From NCBI GenBank assembly GCA_002377855.1, contig DFQQ01000018.1, positions 215,152 to 279,151 of the forward strand: a DNA stretch of 64,000 nt, in the 5' to 3' direction. Below the pieces are notes generated by a model that ran no database searches, was not told where the DNA came from, and saw nothing but the letters and a program-made list of their open reading frames with translations. Positions 14,928-25,048 of this stretch are shown here, one piece after another. The DNA comes from Acidovorax delafieldii (GTDB lineage Bacteria > Pseudomonadota > Gammaproteobacteria > Burkholderiales > Burkholderiaceae_C). Every line of letters starts with the position of its first letter. Position 1 is the first letter of the stretch. Both the position numbers and the translations under genes were made by a program.

Positions 14928-16727
14928 ATGAGCCCCAGCCAGATCATCGTCCTTGCCACACCCATCTTTCTCCTGCTCATCGCCATTGAACTGGCGGTCG
15001 GCTACAGGCGCCAGCGCAACACCTACCGGCTGGCCGATGCCATCACCAGCATCAGCCTGGGGGCTCTCAGCCAGACCAGCGCCGCATTCACGCAGCTGCT
15101 GCGCATCGGTATCTATACCGCGCTGTATGCGCACGTGGCCCTTTGGCGCAACGATGCGTTCTGGACGACCGTGCCGGGGTGGCTTCTGGCATTGCTGTTC
15201 TACGACTTTTGCTATTACTGGCTGCACCGCATGGGGCATGAATGTGCTGTGCTGTGGGCGGCCCATGCGGTGCACCACCAAAGCCAGGACTACAACCTGA
15301 GTACAGCCCTGCGCCAGACCAGCTCTGGCGCGCTGTTGGGGTGGGTCTTCTATGTACCGATGGCGCTGGCGGGTGTGCCGCCGCTGGTTTTTGCGGTGGT
15401 GGCGCTCATCGACCTGCTCTACCAGTTCTGGGTGCACACCGAACAGGTGGGCAAGCTCGGCTGGTTCGACCGCTGGTTCTGCAGCCCCAGCAACCACCGA
15501 GTGCACCACGCGGTGAACGACGCCTACTTAGACAAAAACTACGGCGGCATCCTGATCGTGTGGGACCGGCTGTTCGGCACGTTCAAGGACGAGTACGCAA
15601 ATGACCGGTGCGTGTACGGCACGCGCGGGCTGCTCAACAGCTGGGACCCGTTGTGGGCCAACGCCCAGGTGTACGCGGGGCTCGCGCGCGACAGCTGGCA
15701 CACACGCAGCTGGGCCGACAAGATCAAGGTATGGCTCAAACCGCCGGGATGGCGGCCGTCCGATGTAGCCCAGCGGTTTCCCAAACCCTCCTTCAGCATG
15801 GCGCAGATGCAGCAATACCACCCGAGCATGTCGCGCGCCCTGCAGTCGTTTGCGCTGGCGCAGTTTGCGGTGCTTCTGGCAGGGGTGGCGGCCTTCTTGT
15901 GGCAGGCCGATGCAGCGCCATTGGCGCACAACGCAGTGTGGTTCGGGGTGCTGCTGGTGAGCCAGTGGGCTCTGGGCGCGGTGATGCAGGGGCGCATCGG
16001 CATGCTGATGGCGTTGATGCTGCAAAGCGCTGCACTGGCCACCGCCACCAGCGCACTGGGGCTCACGGAATGGCATTGGCTGTTCAAGCCGCTGACCATG
16101 GTAATTGCTATTGGTTTGGTAGCTTCAGGCGCTTATTCTGCGGGCGCTATCGGTGTTTTTCACTCAAAAAACCAACTCCTCCTGGGGGCAGCGCTGGCGG
16201 GGTCGCTCGCGGGCGACGTGTTCCTCATGCTCCAGGATTTTTTCATTGAGGGCTTGGTGAGTTTTCTGGCGGCACATCTTTGCTACCTGGTGCTGTTCAA
16301 AAGGGGCCAACGGTGGTTTCCGTCCCGGCGCGCGCTGGCTGCGACCCTGGGCGTTGGCGTGGCCATGTACGCCTTCCTGTGGGCAGGCGGCTTGCCGCCT
16401 GCGCTGCGGGCGCCCGTCGCAGCCTATGTGCTGGTGATTGCGCTCATGGCGGCCCAAGCCACCGGCCGCGCGACAGTGCTGCGTGACGCATCCTCAATTT
16501 TGGTGGCCATGGGAGCGGGGTTTTTCATGCTCAGCGACTCGCTGCTCGCCACCCACCGCTTCGTCACACCCTTGCCCTGCTCACAGGTGTGGGTGCTCGC
16601 CACCTATTACGCGGCGCAGGCACTGATCGTTGGCGGATGGGTCTGCAGCCGGAACTCGGCACCTGCCCCCGCAGCGCAGCACGCGCGCACGGCTGGAGGC
16701 GCTGCCAGCGCCGTGGTGCCTTCGTGA
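14928..16727 (+). CDS. Fusion of a fatty acid hydroxylase/sterol desaturase domain with a YhhN (TMEM86, lysoplasmalogenase-like) domain
   Basis: A 599-residue membrane protein with two domains. Residues 1-270 are a di-iron hydroxylase like alkylglycerol monooxygenase (TMEM195), with His boxes H100-RMG-H104, H113-AV-H116-H117 and H190-RV-H193-H194. Residues about 385-580 match YhhN/TMEM86 (FKPLTMV, GAALAGSLAGDVFLML, FLAAHLCYLVLF, MGAGFFMLSDSLLA), a family that includes lysoplasmalogenases. Both human relatives act on ether lipids. A copy of the dispersed repeat is translated at residues 392-412, at the start of the second domain. I chose the ATG at 14928; a TTG lies 12 bases upstream. The ether-lipid role is inferred. 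Confidence 0.82.
   Translation: MSPSQIIVLATPIFLLLIAIELAVGYRRQRNTYRLADAITSISLGALSQTSAAFTQLLRIGIYTALYAHVALWRNDAFWTTVPGWLLALLFYDFCYYWLHRMGHECAVLWAAHAVHHQSQDYNLSTALRQTSSGALLGWVFYVPMALAGVPPLVFAVVALIDLLYQFWVHTEQVGKLGWFDRWFCSPSNHRVHHAVNDAYLDKNYGGILIVWDRLFGTFKDEYANDRCVYGTRGLLNSWDPLWANAQVYAGLARDSWHTRSWADKIKVWLKPPGWRPSDVAQRFPKPSFSMAQMQQYHPSMSRALQSFALAQFAVLLAGVAAFLWQADAAPLAHNAVWFGVLLVSQWALGAVMQGRIGMLMALMLQSAALATATSALGLTEWHWLFKPLTMVIAIGLVASGAYSAGAIGVFHSKNQLLLGAALAGSLAGDVFLMLQDFFIEGLVSFLAAHLCYLVLFKRGQRWFPSRRALAATLGVGVAMYAFLWAGGLPPALRAPVAAYVLVIALMAAQATGRATVLRDASSILVAMGAGFFMLSDSLLATHRFVTPLPCSQVWVLATYYAAQALIVGGWVCSRNSAPAPAAQHARTAGGAASAVVPS
16101..16160 (+). repeat. Dispersed repeat copy inside the hydroxylase-YhhN gene
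   Basis: Reads GTAATTGCTATTGGTTTGGT then AGCTTCAGGCGCTTATTC and GCGGGCGCTATC. It is the family core, translated as VIAIGLVASGAYSAGAIG inside a hydrophobic segment. Confidence 0.5.
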
Positions 16728-16768
16728 TCGGTCCTTCGGCGCACCCAGCAGTTTCTTGAAACAAAACC

Positions 16769-16820
16769 GGCTCAAGCGCTCTCTATTCAAGCGTTAATAG
16801 CTATCAAATTAATAGCAAAA
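16769..16820 (+). repeat. Dispersed palindromic repeat, copy 2
   Basis: An intergenic copy between the convergent fusion gene and the ABC ATPase: GGCTCAAGCGCTCTCTATTC, then AAGCGTTAATAGCTATC, then AAATTAATAGC. It may also act as a transcription end structure. Confidence 0.65.
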
Positions 16821-16832
16821 GTTACCTGTCTT

Positions 16833-17549
16833 TTATCCTGTGGCCGCGGGCTTATCACGCACGGCCATGGTCTCGTCGCGGGCAATGCGGCCATCGACCA
16901 GCTCCACCAGCCGGTCGCAGCGCGCGGCCAGACGGGGGTCGTGCGTAACCACCACAAAGCTCGTGCCCCGCTCGGCATGGATGCGGCGCAGCAGGGCAAA
17001 CACTTCAGCGGACGAAGCGGTGTCGAGGTTGCCCGTGGGCTCATCGGCCAGCACCAGCGGGGGGTTCATCACCAGCGCGCGCGCAATGGCGACGCGCTGC
17101 TGCATGCCCCCTGACAGCTCTGCCGGGCGCTTGTGCATGGCCTGGGCCAGGCCCACGGCGTCCAGCAGGCTGCATGCATGCCCCAGGTAGGCGGGGCTCA
17201 CGCGGCCTTCGGCCATGAGGGCTGGCAGCGTGACGTTCTCCAGCGCCGAAAACGCAGGCAGCAGGTGGTGGAACTGGAAGACGAACCCCAGCGTCCGGCG
17301 CCGGCGCAAGGTCAGGGCCGCATCATCGAGGCCCTGCACTTCTTCGTCGCCCAGCCGGTAGCTCCCCGACGTCATGCGTTCGAGCAGGCCAAGGATGTTG
17401 AGCAGCGTGCTCTTGCCCGATCCCGACGGGCCCATCAAGGCAATGAACTCGCCGCGGCCCACGCGCAGGTCGATGCCGTGCAGCACCTCCGCCTCGCTCG
17501 GGCGGCCGAGGTTGTAGCTCTTGCGCACGTCGCGCAGCTCGATCAGCAT
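16833..17549 (-). CDS. ABC transporter ATP-binding protein (MacB/LolD type)
   Basis: A 238-residue ATPase of the LolD/MacB family. Walker A is [13 protein letters not shown], the Q-loop is [10 protein letters not shown], the signature is [15 protein letters not shown], Walker B is [12 protein letters not shown], and the switch His is in VVVTHDP. It is the third gene of a minus-strand operon after a fusion protein and a permease, and supplies ATP power to that export system. 176 bases separate it from the permease stop; that stretch holds nothing I can name. Confidence 0.92.
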   Translation of the reverse strand: MLIELRDVRKSYNLGRPSEAEVLHGIDLRVGRGEFIALMGPSGSGKSTLLNILGLLERMTSGSYRLGDEEVQGLDDAALTLRRRRTLGFVFQFHHLLPAFSALENVTLPALMAEGRVSPAYLGHACSLLDAVGLAQAMHKRPAELSGGMQQRVAIARALVMNPPLVLADEPTGNLDTASSAEVFALLRRIHAERGTSFVVVTHDPRLAARCDRLVELVDGRIARDETMAVRDKPAATG

Positions 17550-17725
17550 TTTTCCCCTTCATTGCGCTGCGTAACAGTCGTGGCGCAAGAAACCGGCGCA
17601 GCCAAGGCAAGCGCCGCCCGCGCAAGGGGTGCCCTGCCGCACCGGTGGCGCCCTCGTGCCCGCAACGCGCAGCGCTGCGAAAGCGGGGAGAAGCGGCGCA
17701 GCCGTTCAGCGGGGTATCTCATCAG

Positions 17726-18964
17726 TCACATGCGGATGGCTTGCGCGGGATCCAGTGCGGCCGCGCGTCGCGCCGGCGCCACCGCAGCCAGCACGCCGCA
17801 GGCGGACGCGATGAGCGCCACCTGCAGCGCCATGGCGGGCGGCAGCGATATCGAAAACAGCGGCAGGCCGTCCGAGCCGCGCACGAAGTGGGTGAACACC
17901 CAGATCAGCGCCACCGCCAGCAAGAGCCCCAGCACCGAACCCAGTGCCCCTACCACCGCACCCTGCACCAGGAACACCCGCAGCACCTGCCCGCGGGTGG
18001 CACCCATCGCCCGCAGGATGCCGATCTCGCGGCCCTTTTGCACCACCGACACCACCAGCACACTGGCCATGCCCAGCACCACCACCGCCAGCACCACGCC
18101 GCGGATGATGGCCGTGCTGATGGACTGCGCGTTGAGCGCCGACACCAGCTGGGCATTGCTCTCTTGCCAGCTTTCGATTCTGTAGGGGAAGCGTGTCTGC
18201 AGCTCGCGCGCCAGACCCTGCGCCACCCACACGTCGTTCAAGGTCAGGTCCAGCTGGCTGGCGCCGCCGGGCAGTGCCAGCAGGCTTTGCGCAGCACGCA
18301 GCGGCACGATCACGGTGCGCCGGTTCAGGTCCTTCACGCCCAGGTCCACCAGCGCCGTGACGCGCACCGAATCGCTCACGGTACCGCTGGCGCTGCCCGT
18401 CTGCACCGTGAGGAGGTCGCCCACGCGCACGCCGAGATCTGCCGCCAGCTCCCGCCCTACGATGGCCTCGCCCGGCGCCAGACGGGCGCTGCCGCTAACC
18501 ACCTTGGCGCGCAACCCGACCACACGGTCGTAGCGGTCCAGCTCCACGCCCATCAGCGCAATGGCTTGCGAGGCTTCGCCGCGCAGCGCCAGGCCCGCGC
18601 CAGACACCATGGGCGAGACACCCGCTACCGCGGGCAGGCCCTCCAGTAGCGGCACCAGTGCCTGCCAGTTGGCGACGGAGCGCAAACGTTGCGCGCGCGG
18701 CTGGGTTTCGCTGAGCACGGCGACGCCCGGCACCGGCAATGCCGCTGGCGTGACGAGGTCGTCGGGCGCCCGCAGGGTGATGTGCGCCTGCGCGCCCAAG
18801 GTTTTGTTCAGGGTGTTGGCCTGCAGGCCGCTGATGAGCGCCGAAATGTAGGCAATGACGGCCACGCCCGCCGCCACGCCCACGATGATGAGCACGGTCT
18901 GCATGCGCCCCTCGCGCAGAAACCGCAGCGCCACGCGGAACTCAAAGCCGGGCCAGATCAACAT
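17726..18964 (-). CDS. ABC transporter permease (MacB/FtsX domain)
   Basis: A 412-residue inner-membrane permease of the MacB/LolC type. An N-terminal transmembrane helix (TVLIIVGVAAGVAVIAYISAL) leads into a large periplasmic MacB-PCD domain (about residues 45-255). The FtsX-type three-helix block follows (IIRGVVLAVVVLGMASVLVV, then GREIGILRAMGATRGQVLRVF, then LGSVLGLLLAVALIWVF), ending ARRAAALDPAQAIRM. It pairs with the downstream ATPase and the upstream membrane fusion protein, which starts a tripartite exporter. The substrate is unknown. Confidence 0.9.
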   Translation of the reverse strand: MLIWPGFEFRVALRFLREGRMQTVLIIVGVAAGVAVIAYISALISGLQANTLNKTLGAQAHITLRAPDDLVTPAALPVPGVAVLSETQPRAQRLRSVANWQALVPLLEGLPAVAGVSPMVSGAGLALRGEASQAIALMGVELDRYDRVVGLRAKVVSGSARLAPGEAIVGRELAADLGVRVGDLLTVQTGSASGTVSDSVRVTALVDLGVKDLNRRTVIVPLRAAQSLLALPGGASQLDLTLNDVWVAQGLARELQTRFPYRIESWQESNAQLVSALNAQSISTAIIRGVVLAVVVLGMASVLVVSVVQKGREIGILRAMGATRGQVLRVFLVQGAVVGALGSVLGLLLAVALIWVFTHFVRGSDGLPLFSISLPPAMALQVALIASACGVLAAVAPARRAAALDPAQAIRM

Positions 18965-18974
18965 GGCAGCGCGC

Positions 18975-20270
18975 TCAGCGGCCCATTCCGTTGCTCATCG
19001 CAGAGCCGATGTCAGCACCCTGCGCCTTGCCCGAAGCGCCCTGCGCGGCCGGGCCGGTCGTCCATTCCAGAGTGCGTGCCCGCACGCGGTCTCCCGCCTG
19101 CAGGTCAGCACCGCCGCGCAGCACCGTGTCGCCTTCTTTGAGGCCATCGAGTACCTCGACCGCATCGAGCGTGCGCAGGCCCAGCCGCACGGCGCGCGCC
19201 AGGGCACGGCCGTCCTGCAGCAGCAGCACGCTGGAAGCGTCATCCACCAAGCTACCGCGCAAAGCCGCCTGGGGGAGGACGAGCGCCTTCTCGCGCCGGG
19301 CAGTTTCCACCTCTACCGACAAGGTCATGTCCTCGCGCAGGAAGGCAGGCGCCTGCTGCCCGAGCGCAAATTTCACTTCGATGGCGCCGCGCTGGGCATC
19401 TACCGCCGGTGCGATGGACAGCACGCGCGCCGCAAAGCGCTGGCCCGCAAACGCATCGGCCACCACCGTTGCCTGCTGGCCCGGCTGCAACTGGTCCAGG
19501 AAGCGCTCGTCCACCGGCGCCACCAGTTGGGTCGGCCCGGCCAACGCCACGCTGAGCAGGGACTTGCCAGGCTGCACGATCTGGCCGGGCTCGACCTGGC
19601 GCACCAGCACGCGGGCATCGGCCGGTGCCCGCACATCGGCCTGCGCCAGCCGCTCGCGCGCGACCCGCGTGGCAGCCTGGGCCAGTGCGAGCTGCGCCCG
19701 CGCCTGCGCCACATCGGTGCCAGCGTCGGCATTGGCCTCGATCTGCGCCTGCGCACTTTGCTGCTGGGCCCGCGCCACGTCTACCAAGCGCCGGGCATCG
19801 TCGAGCTGCGCCGGGCTGTAGAAGCCTTCTGCAACGAGTTTCTGCGCCCGCGCCAGGCTGGCATTGGCCGCCACCAGCGTAGCGTCGGCCTGCGCGCGAG
19901 CCGCCTGCGCAGCGCTGCGGCCACTGCTGCGCAGGCCCGCCAGACGCGCCTGCGCCTGCTGCTCCGAAGCCACTGCCTGCGCCAGGGCGGCGCGCAGCTC
20001 ATCGGCTTCCAACTCGATCAGCACATCGCCTTGGCGTACCTGCGCGCCTTCAGCCACAAGCACTTGCGCCACCCGCCCAGTGATGGTGCTGCCCACGTCC
20101 ACGCGCGACAGCGTGGCCACGCGCGCGGAAAACTGCAGGGTGCGCACCAGCGGCGCGGACTGCACCACGAGCGCATCCACCTGCGGCCCGCGCAGCGCCA
20201 TCGCCCCGATGGCAGCAGCGCCGGCCAGCAAGGCAGCGCTCAGTGCAAGGGCCATCCGGAGCGTATTCAT
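18975..20270 (-). CDS. Efflux membrane fusion protein (MacA/HlyD type)
   Basis: A 431-residue periplasmic adaptor. The N-terminal signal/anchor is MNTLRMALALSAALLAGAAA. The lipoyl half-motifs are ITGRVAQVLVAEGAQVRQGDVL and ADARVLVRQVEPGQIVQPGK, with a long Ala/Gln-rich coiled coil between them at about residues 100-210. Beta-barrel and membrane-proximal domains follow. It begins the operon with a MacB-like permease 10 bases downstream. No outer membrane channel gene is nearby, so the system must borrow a TolC-type protein. The pump could move a drug, peptide or lipid. Confidence 0.9.
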   Translation of the reverse strand: MNTLRMALALSAALLAGAAAIGAMALRGPQVDALVVQSAPLVRTLQFSARVATLSRVDVGSTITGRVAQVLVAEGAQVRQGDVLIELEADELRAALAQAVASEQQAQARLAGLRSSGRSAAQAARAQADATLVAANASLARAQKLVAEGFYSPAQLDDARRLVDVARAQQQSAQAQIEANADAGTDVAQARAQLALAQAATRVARERLAQADVRAPADARVLVRQVEPGQIVQPGKSLLSVALAGPTQLVAPVDERFLDQLQPGQQATVVADAFAGQRFAARVLSIAPAVDAQRGAIEVKFALGQQAPAFLREDMTLSVEVETARREKALVLPQAALRGSLVDDASSVLLLQDGRALARAVRLGLRTLDAVEVLDGLKEGDTVLRGGADLQAGDRVRARTLEWTTGPAAQGASGKAQGADIGSAMSNGMGR

Positions 20271-20332
20271 CGCACCGTCTCGAAATTAGCGAATGCGATG
20301 AATGTCAGGGGAGCCATCAGCAGCGAAGGGAG

Positions 20333-21391
20333 CTATTCAGAAAAGAGCCCACCGGCCGCCTGCGGAGGCGCCACCCCCAGGTGCCGATAGGCCGCCAGCG
20401 TGGCAATGCGCCCGCGCGGTGTGCGCTGCAAAAAGCCCTGCTGGATCAGGTAGGGCTCGATCACGTCTTCGATGGTGCCAGCCTCCTCGCCAATGCTGGC
20501 GGCAATGTTGTCCAGCCCGACCGGGCCCCCATCAAAGCGGTGGATGACAGCTTCGAGCAGCTTGCGGTCCATGACGTCAAAGCCCTGCGGATCCACGTCG
20601 AGCATGGCCAGGGCCTTGTCGGCGATGGATTTGGTGATGCGCCCGTCGCCCTTGACCTCGGCGTAATCGCGCACCCGGCGCAGCAGGCGGTTGGCAATGC
20701 GCGGCGTGCCGCGCGAGCGGCGGGCGATCTCAAAGCCGCCTTCGTCATCCATGGGCGCATTGAGCAGCCCGGCGCTGCGCTTGACGATGCGCGCCAGTTC
20801 TTCGGCGGTGTAGAACTCCAGCCGCGCCACGATGCCAAAGCGGTCGCGCAACGGGTTGGTGAGCATTCCGGCCCGGGTGGTGGCGCCCACCAACGTGAAG
20901 GGCTGCAGGTCGAGCTTGATGCTGCGCGCCGCCGGCCCTTCGCCGATCATGATGTCGATCTGGTAGTCCTCCAGCGCGGGGTAGAGGATTTCCTCGACCA
21001 CGGGCGACAGGCGGTGGATCTCGTCAATGAAGAGAACGTCGTTCTTCTCCAGGTTGGTGAGCAACGCCGCCAGGTCCTTAGGCTTTTCCAACACGGGTCC
21101 GCTGGTCTGGCGCAGGTTCACGCCCAGCTCGGCCGCGATGATGTGGCTGAGCGTCGTCTTGCCCAGCCCGGGCGGGCCGAACAAGAGCACGTGGTCCAGC
21201 GCCTCTTCTCGTTTGCGGGCAGCACCGATGAAGATCTCCAGCTGCTCGCGCGCCTTGGCTTGGCCCACGTACTCCTGCAACAACTTGGGGCGAAGCGCCC
21301 GCTCCAGCGCCTCTTCGTGGGGAGACGCTGGGGCGGCGGAAACCACCCGTTTGGCCGGAGGCGGGGCAAAGTCGTCGGTTTGAATAGTCAT
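20333..21391 (-). CDS. ruvB: Holliday junction branch migration helicase RuvB
   Basis: A 352-residue AAA+ motor that drives branch migration of Holliday junctions with RuvA. Walker A is [12 protein letters not shown], Walker B is [17 protein letters not shown], sensor 1 lies in [20 protein letters not shown], and the C-terminal winged helix includes [22 protein letters not shown]. The N-terminal extension before [11 protein letters not shown] is normal for betaproteobacteria. It lies 12 bases downstream of ruvA on the same strand. No SOS box is evident to me. Confidence 0.97.
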   Translation of the reverse strand: MTIQTDDFAPPPAKRVVSAAPASPHEEALERALRPKLLQEYVGQAKAREQLEIFIGAARKREEALDHVLLFGPPGLGKTTLSHIIAAELGVNLRQTSGPVLEKPKDLAALLTNLEKNDVLFIDEIHRLSPVVEEILYPALEDYQIDIMIGEGPAARSIKLDLQPFTLVGATTRAGMLTNPLRDRFGIVARLEFYTAEELARIVKRSAGLLNAPMDDEGGFEIARRSRGTPRIANRLLRRVRDYAEVKGDGRITKSIADKALAMLDVDPQGFDVMDRKLLEAVIHRFDGGPVGLDNIAASIGEEAGTIEDVIEPYLIQQGFLQRTPRGRIATLAAYRHLGVAPPQAAGGLFSE

Positions 21392-21403
21392 CCTATGGCC
21401 ATC

Positions 21404-21976
21404 TTATTTCCCAAGTTGCCTGAGCGCCAGCTTGATGCCCTCGCTCACCCCCACTTCGGCGGGCAGCGCCTTCAGGGCCGCGGCGGCTTCCTTGTCGTTG
21501 TAGCCCAGAGCCAACAGGGCCTGGAGAATGTCGGCCTGGGCGTCATTGGCAGCGTGGGCAGGAACACCGATGTCCGCGCCCAGCTTGCCTTTGAGTTCCA
21601 GCAGCAGGCGTTCGGCTGTCTTCTTGCCAATGCCCGGCACTTTGACCAGACGGCCTGCCTCCTGCAGCGTGATGGCCTGGGCCAAGTCGGCCACGCCCAT
21701 GCCGGAGAGGACCGATAACGCCGTGCGCGGGCCCACGCCTGATATCTTGATCAGTTCACGAAAAGCCTGCCGCTCTTGCGCGGTGGCAAAGCCGTAGAGC
21801 AATTGCGCATCTTCACGCACAATGAAGTGGGTGAGCAGGCTCACCCGCTCGCCCAGCGCCGGCAGGTTGTAGAACGTGCTCATGGGCACGCTCACCTCGT
21901 AGCCCACGCCGTGGCAGTCCAGCAGTACCTCGGGGGGGTTCTTCTCCAGCAGGGTGCCGGTCAATTTGCCTATCAT
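21404..21976 (-). CDS. ruvA: Holliday junction DNA-binding protein RuvA
   Basis: A 190-residue RuvA, which binds Holliday junctions as a tetramer and recruits RuvB. The N-terminal OB domain starts [20 protein letters not shown]. Two helix-hairpin-helix motifs follow ([20 protein letters not shown] and [20 protein letters not shown]). The C-terminal domain III that touches RuvB is [23 protein letters not shown] chose the ATG at 21976, which gives the universal N terminus. The gene is divergent from the PhoH-like gene, with 85 bases between start codons. Confidence 0.97.
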   Translation of the reverse strand: MIGKLTGTLLEKNPPEVLLDCHGVGYEVSVPMSTFYNLPALGERVSLLTHFIVREDAQLLYGFATAQERQAFRELIKISGVGPRTALSVLSGMGVADLAQAITLQEAGRLVKVPGIGKKTAERLLLELKGKLGADIGVPAHAANDAQADILQALLALGYNDKEAAAALKALPAEVGVSEGIKLALRQLGK

Positions 21977-22061
21977 TGGTGTCCTTTGGGCCGCTGCATT
22001 GATGGGCAGGCGGCGCACTCATTTTTGCCGTCATTGGCTTTTGCCGACTGGAATTATCAGC

Positions 22062-23012
22062 GTGATCCTGCGCCACACCTTCACCCCGCACAACAACACC
22101 CGACTCACCCACCTGTGTGGTCCGGCGGACGCGCACCTGCGCACCATTGAGGTGGCTCTCTCGGTGAGCATTGCCCATCGCCACGAGCAGTTCAAGGTGG
22201 ACGGCCCCAAAGCCAAGGCCACGCAGGCGATGGAACTCTTGCAGGCGTTGTACGAGATCGCCGAGCGGCCCATCCCGGAAGACCATTTGCAGCTCATGCT
22301 GGCGGGAGACAGCGAATTGCTCGACGCGCCCGAAGACGCCATCGTGCTCAATACCCGCCGGGCCGACCTGCGTGGTCGCACCCCCACGCAAAGCCTGTAC
22401 CTGCAGAACATAGCCACGCACGACATCACGTTCGGCATTGGCCCCGCCGGCACGGGCAAGACCTACTTGGCAGTGGCCAGCGCGGTGGACGCCCTCGAGC
22501 GCAGCGCCGTGCAGCGCATCGTGCTGACCCGCCCTGCCGTGGAAGCCGGGGAGCGCCTGGGCTTTCTGCCGGGCGACCTGGCACAGAAGGTGGACCCTTA
22601 CCTGCGCCCGCTGTATGACGCGTTGTACGAACTGATGGGCCATGACAAGGTGCAAAAGGCGTTTGAGCGCAATGCCATCGAAATCGCGCCGCTGGCCTTC
22701 ATGCGCGGGCGCACGTTGAACAACGCATTTGTCATTCTGGACGAGGCGCAGAACACCACGCCAGAGCAAATGAAGATGTTTCTGACCCGTATTGGCTTTG
22801 GGTCCCGCGCGGTGGTCACAGGCGATGTGAGCCAGATCGACCTGCCCAAGGGGTCCATGAGTGGCCTCATTGATGCGGAGCGGGTGCTCAAGCGCGTCAA
22901 GGGCATTGCCATCACCCGCTTCACCAGTGCCGACGTGGTGCGCCATCCGCTCGTCGCCCGCATTGTGGATGCCTACGATGCGCCCCGCCGCGCCCCGGCA
23001 GCGCGCAGCTGA
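22062..23012 (+). CDS. ybeZ: PhoH-like ATPase (YbeZ)
   Basis: A 316-residue PhoH-family P-loop ATPase. Walker A is [13 protein letters not shown] (residues 125-137), and Walker B is [38 protein letters not shown] and [12 protein letters not shown] are family signatures. It is linked to ybeY in most bacteria, and the two act together in RNA quality control. I chose the GTG at 22062 ([12 protein letters not shown]); there is no better in-frame start after the ruvA overlap region. ybeY follows 60 bases later, with a repeat copy between them. Confidence 0.9.
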   Translation: MILRHTFTPHNNTRLTHLCGPADAHLRTIEVALSVSIAHRHEQFKVDGPKAKATQAMELLQALYEIAERPIPEDHLQLMLAGDSELLDAPEDAIVLNTRRADLRGRTPTQSLYLQNIATHDITFGIGPAGTGKTYLAVASAVDALERSAVQRIVLTRPAVEAGERLGFLPGDLAQKVDPYLRPLYDALYELMGHDKVQKAFERNAIEIAPLAFMRGRTLNNAFVILDEAQNTTPEQMKMFLTRIGFGSRAVVTGDVSQIDLPKGSMSGLIDAERVLKRVKGIAITRFTSADVVRHPLVARIVDAYDAPRRAPAARS

Positions 23013-23019
23013 ACGCACT

Positions 23020-23064
23020 TACTATTAAATTGATAGCTGCTTGCGCTTTATAGATAAGCGCCAG
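23020..23064 (-). repeat. Dispersed palindromic repeat, copy 3
   Basis: Lies between ybeZ and ybeY and reads, on the plus strand, ATTAAATTGATAGCTGC then TTGCGCTTTATAGATAAGCG. It is inverted relative to copies 1 and 2. It would put a hairpin in the ybeZ-ybeY transcript. Confidence 0.68.
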
Positions 23065-23072
23065 GTGCCCAT

Positions 23073-23531
23073 ATGACTCTGAACCAACTTTCGCTGTCCC
23101 TGCAGTTTGGCAAGTTTGATGGCGTGGCGGAACACCGCGCCGTGCTCTCTCGCCACAAGGTGACGCGCTGGATTCGCCACGCCTTGTCGAGCGACGCTGA
23201 AATGACCGTGCGCATTGTGGGCAGCGAGGAAGGACAGCAGCTCAACCGCGAATACCGCAAGAAAGACTACGCCACCAACGTCCTCACGTTCGACTACACC
23301 CAGGAACCGCTGGTGACGGCCGATCTGGTGCTGTGCGCCCCCGTGGTGGCCCGCGAGGCGGCGGAGCAGAACAAGACGCTGGAAGAGCACTATGCCCACC
23401 TGCTGGTGCATGGCGCATTGCATGCCCAGGGGTGGGACCACGAGACCAGCGCCGAGGATGCAGATGAGATGGAGTCCTACGAAACGGCCATCATGCAAGA
23501 GCTGGGGTTCGCCGATCCGTACGCCAAATAA
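23073..23531 (+). CDS. ybeY: Endoribonuclease YbeY
   Basis: A 152-residue metal-dependent single-strand endoribonuclease needed for 16S rRNA 3'-end maturation and ribosome quality control. The zinc motif is HGALHAQGWDH (H113, H117, H123), preceded by the typical REYRKKDYATNVLTFDY. The length matches the family. The repeat copy upstream ends 8 bases before the start codon, so the ribosome-binding region is partly in or next to the repeat. After the stop, 179 bases up to the MFS gene hold nothing I can name. Confidence 0.95.
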   Translation: MTLNQLSLSLQFGKFDGVAEHRAVLSRHKVTRWIRHALSSDAEMTVRIVGSEEGQQLNREYRKKDYATNVLTFDYTQEPLVTADLVLCAPVVAREAAEQNKTLEEHYAHLLVHGALHAQGWDHETSAEDADEMESYETAIMQELGFADPYAK

Positions 23532-23710
23532 GGATGAGCCGCTGGGGCCGAGGGACGACCTGGTCTGCAGCAGCTTCGTGGACGCGATCGGTCACTTCCC
23601 CGGTACGGCTTCCCGGTGGCTGACCAGAGCCCGTTCAGCCCCCCGGTTCCATGAAAGTCCGCGAGTGAGCTGAGCATCGACACACGAGCATTTTTTCCTC
23701 GCCCCCGCCG

Positions 23711-25048
23711 TCACCCTTCCTTGCGCTCGATCAGGCGGTTGATGCGCAACGCTGCCAAGGTGCACACGGCGCCCGACAGCAGGTACAGCGACACGGCCCC
23801 CAGGCCAAACTTGGCCGACAAACCCAGGGCCACCAGCGGTGCAAACCCCGCGCCCAGCAGCCAGGCCAGGTCGGCCGAAAGAGCTGCGCCGGTGTAGCGG
23901 TATTGCGCAGAGAAGTTGGCCGTGACGGTGCCGGAAGCCTGTCCGTACGACAAACCCAGCAGCACAAACCCCACCAGCAAAAACACGTTGTTGCCTGCCG
24001 AGCCACTGCCCAGCAACCACGGTGCGGCAAAGCTGAACAAGCCAATCAGCACGGCCATCGCACCCAGCAGGTTGCGCCGGCCGATGCGGTCAGCCAGCCA
24101 GCCCGACAGCATGATCGCCCCCGCCGCCAGGAAGGCGCCGACGATCTGCACCCCCAGCACTTCGGTGATGGACTGTTCGGAATACATGGCAATCCACGAC
24201 AGCGGAAAGACGGTGGCGAGGTGGAACAGCGCAAAGCTGGCCAGCGCAGCAAACGCGCCAATCAGCACATTGCCGCCCTCATTTCGAACCACCTGGCTCA
24301 CGCTCACGGGTTTCAATTCGAGCTGCTGCAACAGCTCGGCATAGGACTGTCCCACCACCAGACGCAGGCGGGCAAACAGGGCCACCACGTTGATCGCAAA
24401 GGCCACAAAGAAGGGATAGCGCCAGCCCCAATCCAAGAACTCCGCCGTGCTCAAGCTCCCGTACAGATAAGCAAACAGACTGGCAGCCAGCACAAACCCG
24501 ACCGGCGCGCCCAACTGCCCAATCATGGCAAACCAGCCGCGCCGCTCCTGCGGCGCGCTCATGGCCAGCAACGAGGGAAGGCCGTCCCAGGTGCCGCCCA
24601 GCGCCAGCCCCTGGCCAATGCGCAAGATGACCAGTGCCACGATGGCCGTGCTGCCCACCGAGGCGTAGCTGGGCAAAAACGCCATGCCCGCCGTGCAGGC
24701 ACCCAGCAGGAACAGCGCCAGGGTCAGTTTGGTGCCACGGCCCCAGCGCCGCTGCACCGCCATGGAAAGAGCGGTGCCCACGGGGCGCGCGATGAAGGCC
24801 AGTGCAAAGATGGCAAACGCCATCAACGTGCCATCAAGCCGCGACAGGAACGGGAACAGCAGGGACGGAAACACCAGCACGCTGGCGATGCCGAAGACGA
24901 AAAAGTCGAAGTATTCAGACGAGCGGCCAATGATGACCCCTACCGCGATCTCACCCGGGGTGACGTCTTCGTCCGTGTGGGCACGTGCCAGGGAGACCGA
25001 ACTTTCGAAACCTGGAACAGGCAGTGCCGCAGAACCTGGGCTGTACAT
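23711..25048 (-). CDS. MFS transporter, metabolite:H+ symporter type
   Basis: A 445-residue major facilitator with about 12 transmembrane helices. The N-terminal sequence GVIIGRSSEYFDFFVFGIAS is the metabolite:H+ symporter pattern. RRWGRGTKLTLALFLLGACT and SGWLADRIGRRNLLGAMAVL are the two loop motifs after helices 2 and 8. I chose the ATG at 25048 because GAGGAG lies 6 bases upstream; longer frames run into the shared control region. It is divergent from the quinol oxidase operon. The substrate is probably an organic acid or similar, not determinable here. Confidence 0.85.
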   Translation of the reverse strand: MYSPGSAALPVPGFESSVSLARAHTDEDVTPGEIAVGVIIGRSSEYFDFFVFGIASVLVFPSLLFPFLSRLDGTLMAFAIFALAFIARPVGTALSMAVQRRWGRGTKLTLALFLLGACTAGMAFLPSYASVGSTAIVALVILRIGQGLALGGTWDGLPSLLAMSAPQERRGWFAMIGQLGAPVGFVLAASLFAYLYGSLSTAEFLDWGWRYPFFVAFAINVVALFARLRLVVGQSYAELLQQLELKPVSVSQVVRNEGGNVLIGAFAALASFALFHLATVFPLSWIAMYSEQSITEVLGVQIVGAFLAAGAIMLSGWLADRIGRRNLLGAMAVLIGLFSFAAPWLLGSGSAGNNVFLLVGFVLLGLSYGQASGTVTANFSAQYRYTGAALSADLAWLLGAGFAPLVALGLSAKFGLGAVSLYLLSGAVCTLAALRINRLIERKEG

